The notes under the pieces: generated by a model
Told to the model about the DNA's origin: nothing
What the model saw: the letters and a program-made list of their open reading frames with translations, nothing else
Databases searched by the model: none
Source of the DNA: SURF-13 sp041695325
Lineage (GTDB): Bacteria; Pseudomonadota; Gammaproteobacteria; SURF-13
Assembly (NCBI GenBank): GCA_041695325.1
Contig: JBGFRC010000010.1
Span: 1 to 8,089 of the forward strand
Direction: 5' to 3'
Length of the DNA: 8,089 nt
Shown: positions 6,723-8,089 of the stretch, piece by piece
Layout: each line of letters starts with the position of its first letter
Position numbering within the stretch: the stretch's first letter is position 1
Position numbers and translations under genes: made by a program

Positions 6723-7289
6723 TCAAAACGGTATCCAGGTCTTTTCCTTGCTGTAGCTGATGTAGCCCAGGTTCACGCCGCCGCGCAGGCCCACGCCGAG
6801 GCGGACCGGCGCGAGCACGATCTTGCCCTTCTGCTGGTAGTTGATGCCCGCGCCGGCGACGTAATAGAAACTGCCCTCCACCGCCGGGAAGCGCTGATAG
6901 ACGGCGCTCGCCGCGGGCAGGTTATAGACCAGCACAAATACCTTGGAGGCGTTGGCGCCGGCGTCGAAGCCGATGGAGGGGCCGGTCCAGTGCACCTTGC
7001 GCGTGCCGCCGTTTTTCAGCGTGAGGCTGCCGCTGCCGTAGCGCAGACCCAGCACGATGGCGCCACTCGCCTCGTCGCCCTTGATGTAGCCGTTGGGTCG
7101 CCCGTGATCCTCAAACGCCTTCTCAATCACCTTGGCCAGCCCCGCGGTGCTTTCACCGAAAAAGGCCTCGGCCTCCTTGAGCGTGGTGCTTTTATCGTAG
7201 GTGTTCTTGTCGTCCTCCGCCGCCGCAACGATGTTTGAAAACATCAAAGCGCCGACGGCGAAAGCCGCAATCCAGGATGTACGCATCAT
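6723..7289 (-). CDS. DUF1134 / EipA-like exported protein
   Basis: The 188-residue product begins with a cleavable signal peptide: MMRTSW, a hydrophobic core around 7-19, then IVAAA-ED with likely cleavage after A24. The mature part has the DUF1134 pattern: TTLKEAEAFFGESTAGLAKV (36-55), a GSGSLTLK-like strand, then WTGPSIGFDAGANASKVFVLVYNL and a glycine-rich YYVAGAGINYQQ-GKIVLAPVRLGVGLR stretch typical of its lipocalin-like beta-barrel. In Brucella the DUF1134 protein EipA is periplasmic and acts in cell-envelope integrity; applying that role here is an inference. Two adjacent ATGs occur, and the Shine-Dalgarno GGAGG (minus strand, 7302-7298) is eight bases from the first, which decides the start at 7289. 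The stop is only 24 nt from the mtnC stop, in convergent orientation. The gene lies between repeat copies (see 6696-6713 and 7430-7589). Confidence 0.87.
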   Translation of the reverse strand: MMRTSWIAAFAVGALMFSNIVAAAEDDKNTYDKSTTLKEAEAFFGESTAGLAKVIEKAFEDHGRPNGYIKGDEASGAIVLGLRYGSGSLTLKNGGTRKVHWTGPSIGFDAGANASKVFVLVYNLPAASAVYQRFPAVEGSFYYVAGAGINYQQKGKIVLAPVRLGVGLRGGVNLGYISYSKEKTWIPF

Positions 7290-7297
7290 AATGTAAG

Positions 7298-7302
7298 CCT
7301 CC
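7298..7302 (-). promoter_or_regulatory. Shine-Dalgarno for the eipA-like gene
   Basis: GGAGG on the minus strand with an 8-nt spacer to ATG 7289-7287. It is the best ribosome binding site on this strand and selects the first of two tandem ATG codons. Confidence 0.7.
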
Positions 7303-7307
7303 GCCCT

Positions 7308-7376
7308 TCAGCCTCCGGCCGCATACCAGTCGTGGCCGTAGTGTTTAGAGTTGCTCCCCGGGCCGTTGTTCAGCAT
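7308..7376 (-). CDS. Possible 22-residue leader peptide ORF upstream of the eipA-like gene
   Basis: The minus strand from ATG 7376-7374 to TGA 7310-7308 encodes MLNNGPGSNS followed by KHYGHDWYAAGG. It is rich in Gly, Asn, His and aromatic residues, with no cysteine and no membrane segment. Seventeen of the 21 codons after ATG end in G or C, matching the coding bias of the neighbours. A weak purine-rich site (AAGGCGG on the minus strand, about 7394-7388) lies 11 nt upstream. The stop is 18 nt before the eipA-like start, so the two would be translated in tandem. I do not recognise the peptide. It could be a real small protein, a translational leader or chance. Confidence 0.35.
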   Translation of the reverse strand: MLNNGPGSNSKHYGHDWYAAGG

Positions 7377-7440
7377 AACGTAAATCGCCGCCTTCGTCAC
7401 AACTGCGTTGCAGGGATAGGGCTGCCGGACTAGCAGGTTG

Positions 7441-7470
7441 TTGCAAAAGCCCTTCCATGGGCTTTTTCAA
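7441..7470. terminator. Hairpin I, bidirectional terminator-like
   Basis: TTGCAAAAGCCC (7441-7452) and GGGCTTTTTCAA (7459-7470) pair at 11 of 12 positions around the 6-nt loop TTCCAT. The GCCC/GGGC core flanked by A and T runs resembles a short intrinsic terminator usable from either strand. For nsrR transcripts (minus strand) the 3' T run is four bases. It lies about 116 nt past the nsrR stop and could separate nsrR from the eipA-like gene. Confidence 0.45.
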
Positions 7471-7473
7471 CTC

Positions 7474-7503
7474 GCAAAGCGAACAGTGTCATTTTCGCTT
7501 TGC
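7474..7503. repeat. Hairpin II of the array
   Basis: GCAAAGCGAA (7474-7483) is the perfect reverse complement of TTCGCTTTGC (7494-7503), giving 10 bp with a 10-nt loop. Confidence 0.75.
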
Positions 7504-7505
7504 TT

Positions 7506-7540
7506 CATTTTTCAAGCACATAAAGCGCGCTTGAAAAATG
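7506..7540. repeat. Hairpin III of the array
   Basis: CATTTTTCAAGC (7506-7517) is the perfect reverse complement of GCTTGAAAAATG (7529-7540), giving 12 bp with an 11-nt loop. The arm carries T and A runs similar to those in hairpin I. Confidence 0.75.
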
Positions 7541-7562
7541 GCGGCGCGTCCCTGCACCGCAC

Positions 7563-7586
7563 GCAGGCTGTTTCTCAACAGCCTGC
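7563..7586. repeat. Hairpin IV of the array, just past nsrR
   Basis: GCAGGCTGTT (7563-7572) is the perfect reverse complement of AACAGCCTGC (7577-7586), a 10-bp GC-rich stem with the tight 4-nt loop TCTC. It sits directly after the nsrR stop codon on the nsrR transcript. No T run follows, so it would act as an mRNA 3'-end stabiliser more plausibly than as an intrinsic terminator. Confidence 0.8.
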
Positions 7587-8050
7587 TAGGCGCCAGATAA
7601 GCGATTGAGCAGTCTAATATTTTTTATGCCGATCCGAGGCGGCTTGGGGTTTGGTTTCAGCAAATCGGCCAAGGTGTAAGAGTCGAGTGTCTCCATAAAG
7701 CCCCTGAGCGCGGTGCTCAGGATGAGCTTTAGTGTGCAGTCCGGAAGCAGCGGACACGCCTTGTTGACCGGGTTGAAGCACTCGGCGATTGGAAAGCCTC
7801 CCTCGAAATCGCGCACCACCTTGCCAATATTAATCTGCCCGGGGTGTCTCGCCAGGCGCATGCCGCCGCCCTTGCCGCGCACCGTTTCAATGTAGCCGCG
7901 CAGCGCGAGCCGGTGCACGATTTTCGTCAAATGGTTACGCGAAATATTGTAATAATCCGCCAACTCGCTGATCGTCACCAGATTTTTCCGATGCAGCCCG
8001 AGGTAAATTAATACCCGCAAGGAATAATCCGTATGGCGCGTAAGTTGCAT
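7586..8050 (-). CDS. nsrR: NsrR-type Rrf2 family iron-sulfur transcriptional regulator
   Basis: Winged-helix repressor of the Rrf2 family; NsrR proteins carry an Fe-S cluster that reacts with nitric oxide and so derepresses NO-detoxification genes. The 154-residue product opens with MQLTRHTDYSLRVLIYLGLH, and D8 corresponds to the aspartate ligand known in Streptomyces NsrR. The recognition helix region ISELADYYNISRNHLTKIVHRL (27-48) precedes the wing VRGKGGGMRLA (57-67). The cluster cysteines are C91, C99 and C105 in AECFNPVNKACPLLPDC (C-X7-C-X5-C). The C-terminal dimer helix includes FMETLDSYTLADLL. ATG at 8050 fits the family N-terminus, but no good Shine-Dalgarno is seen in the 39 bases left before the window edge. 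The TAG stop is part of the 7575-7588 repeat. Target genes are not visible. IscR is less likely because the N-terminus and cysteine spacing follow NsrR. Confidence 0.88.
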   Translation of the reverse strand: MQLTRHTDYSLRVLIYLGLHRKNLVTISELADYYNISRNHLTKIVHRLALRGYIETVRGKGGGMRLARHPGQINIGKVVRDFEGGFPIAECFNPVNKACPLLPDCTLKLILSTALRGFMETLDSYTLADLLKPNPKPPRIGIKNIRLLNRLSGA

Positions 8051-8089
8051 TGGTAATTCACGATGCAGAAACCTCAGAGCTTAATACAA

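Larger units (their letters stand above)
7430..7589. mobile_element. 160-bp hairpin-array element with imperfect terminal inverted repeats (REP/MITE-like)
   Basis: The left end CTAGCAGGTTGTTGCAAAA (7430-7448) matches the reverse complement of the right end TTTCTCAACAGCCTGCTAG (7571-7589) at 16 of 19 positions. CTAG stands at both extremes. Almost the whole interval folds into four consecutive hairpins (7441-7470, 7474-7503, 7506-7540 and 7563-7586). It contains no ORF of note. The element lies between nsrR and the eipA-like gene, and its right end overlaps the nsrR stop codon. A clear target duplication outside CTAG is not visible. Whether it is a transposon-derived MITE, a REP/BIME-type element or a structured RNA cannot be decided from one copy. 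Confidence 0.6.

Noticed and set aside
7372..7402. TTGTGA ... TATGCT on the minus strand as a sigma-70 promoter for the eipA-like gene
   Set aside because: The spacer is 19 nt and both hexamers match at only four of six positions. It would also start transcription inside the candidate small ORF.
8046..8067. TGCAT-N12-ATGCA inverted repeat at the nsrR start as an autoregulatory NsrR operator
   Set aside because: Known NsrR operators have closely spaced half-sites (about five bases between the TGCAT and ATGCA cores). A 12-nt spacer with only five-base arms is weak, and the promoter region is cut by the window edge.

Overview
The window looks like chromosomal DNA from a GC-rich proteobacterium. 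The MnmG, RsmG and NsrR sequences read most like betaproteobacterial versions (for example MnmG 'HLTRPGYAIEYDYFDPRD' and an NsrR resembling the Neisseria form). A member of Nitrosomonadales or a relative is my best guess, but this rests on memory of protein families and not on a search.

Layout. (1) 3-800: the C-terminal three quarters of an integron integrase (IntI), cut by the left window edge. Its catalytic residues are spaced exactly as in IntI1. (2) 801-1107: no intact gene, but a decayed hicA toxin fragment on the minus strand (892-1092). (3) 1108-5333: a tightly packed housekeeping block, mnmG-rsmG-parA-parB, with 4-bp stop/start overlaps at the first two junctions and a 10-nt gap before parB. 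It links tRNA wobble modification, 16S rRNA methylation and chromosome segregation. (4) 5379-6698: a small nitroreductase-family flavoprotein gene, then mtnC (methionine salvage enolase-phosphatase), 15 nt apart. (5) 6696-7589: a segment carrying, on the minus strand, a DUF1134/EipA-like exported protein gene, a possible 22-residue leader ORF just upstream of it, and a 160-bp run of four consecutive hairpins. (6) 7586-8050: an NsrR-type Rrf2 regulator on the minus strand. Its promoter is mostly beyond the right edge.

The most unusual feature is the architecture of 6696-7588. The segment is bounded by a perfect 14-bp inverted repeat (TAGCAGGCTGTTGA / TCAACAGCCTGCTA). At each edge, the outermost TAG of the repeat is also the stop codon of the flanking gene that points inward: mtnC on the left and nsrR on the right. 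A third, diverged copy starts the hairpin array at 7430. This suggests a small palindromic mobile or REP/MITE-like element that enters at stop codons or CTAG/TTAG sites, with the eipA-like gene held between two such ends. A second strong palindrome (6166-6200) lies inside the mtnC coding sequence, where the protein appears to carry an inserted Pro/Ala/Gly-rich loop.

No rRNA, tRNA, CRISPR array, recognisable attC site or parS site was found. I do not see a complete new multi-gene system. The integron cassette array, if present, should lie to the left of the window.
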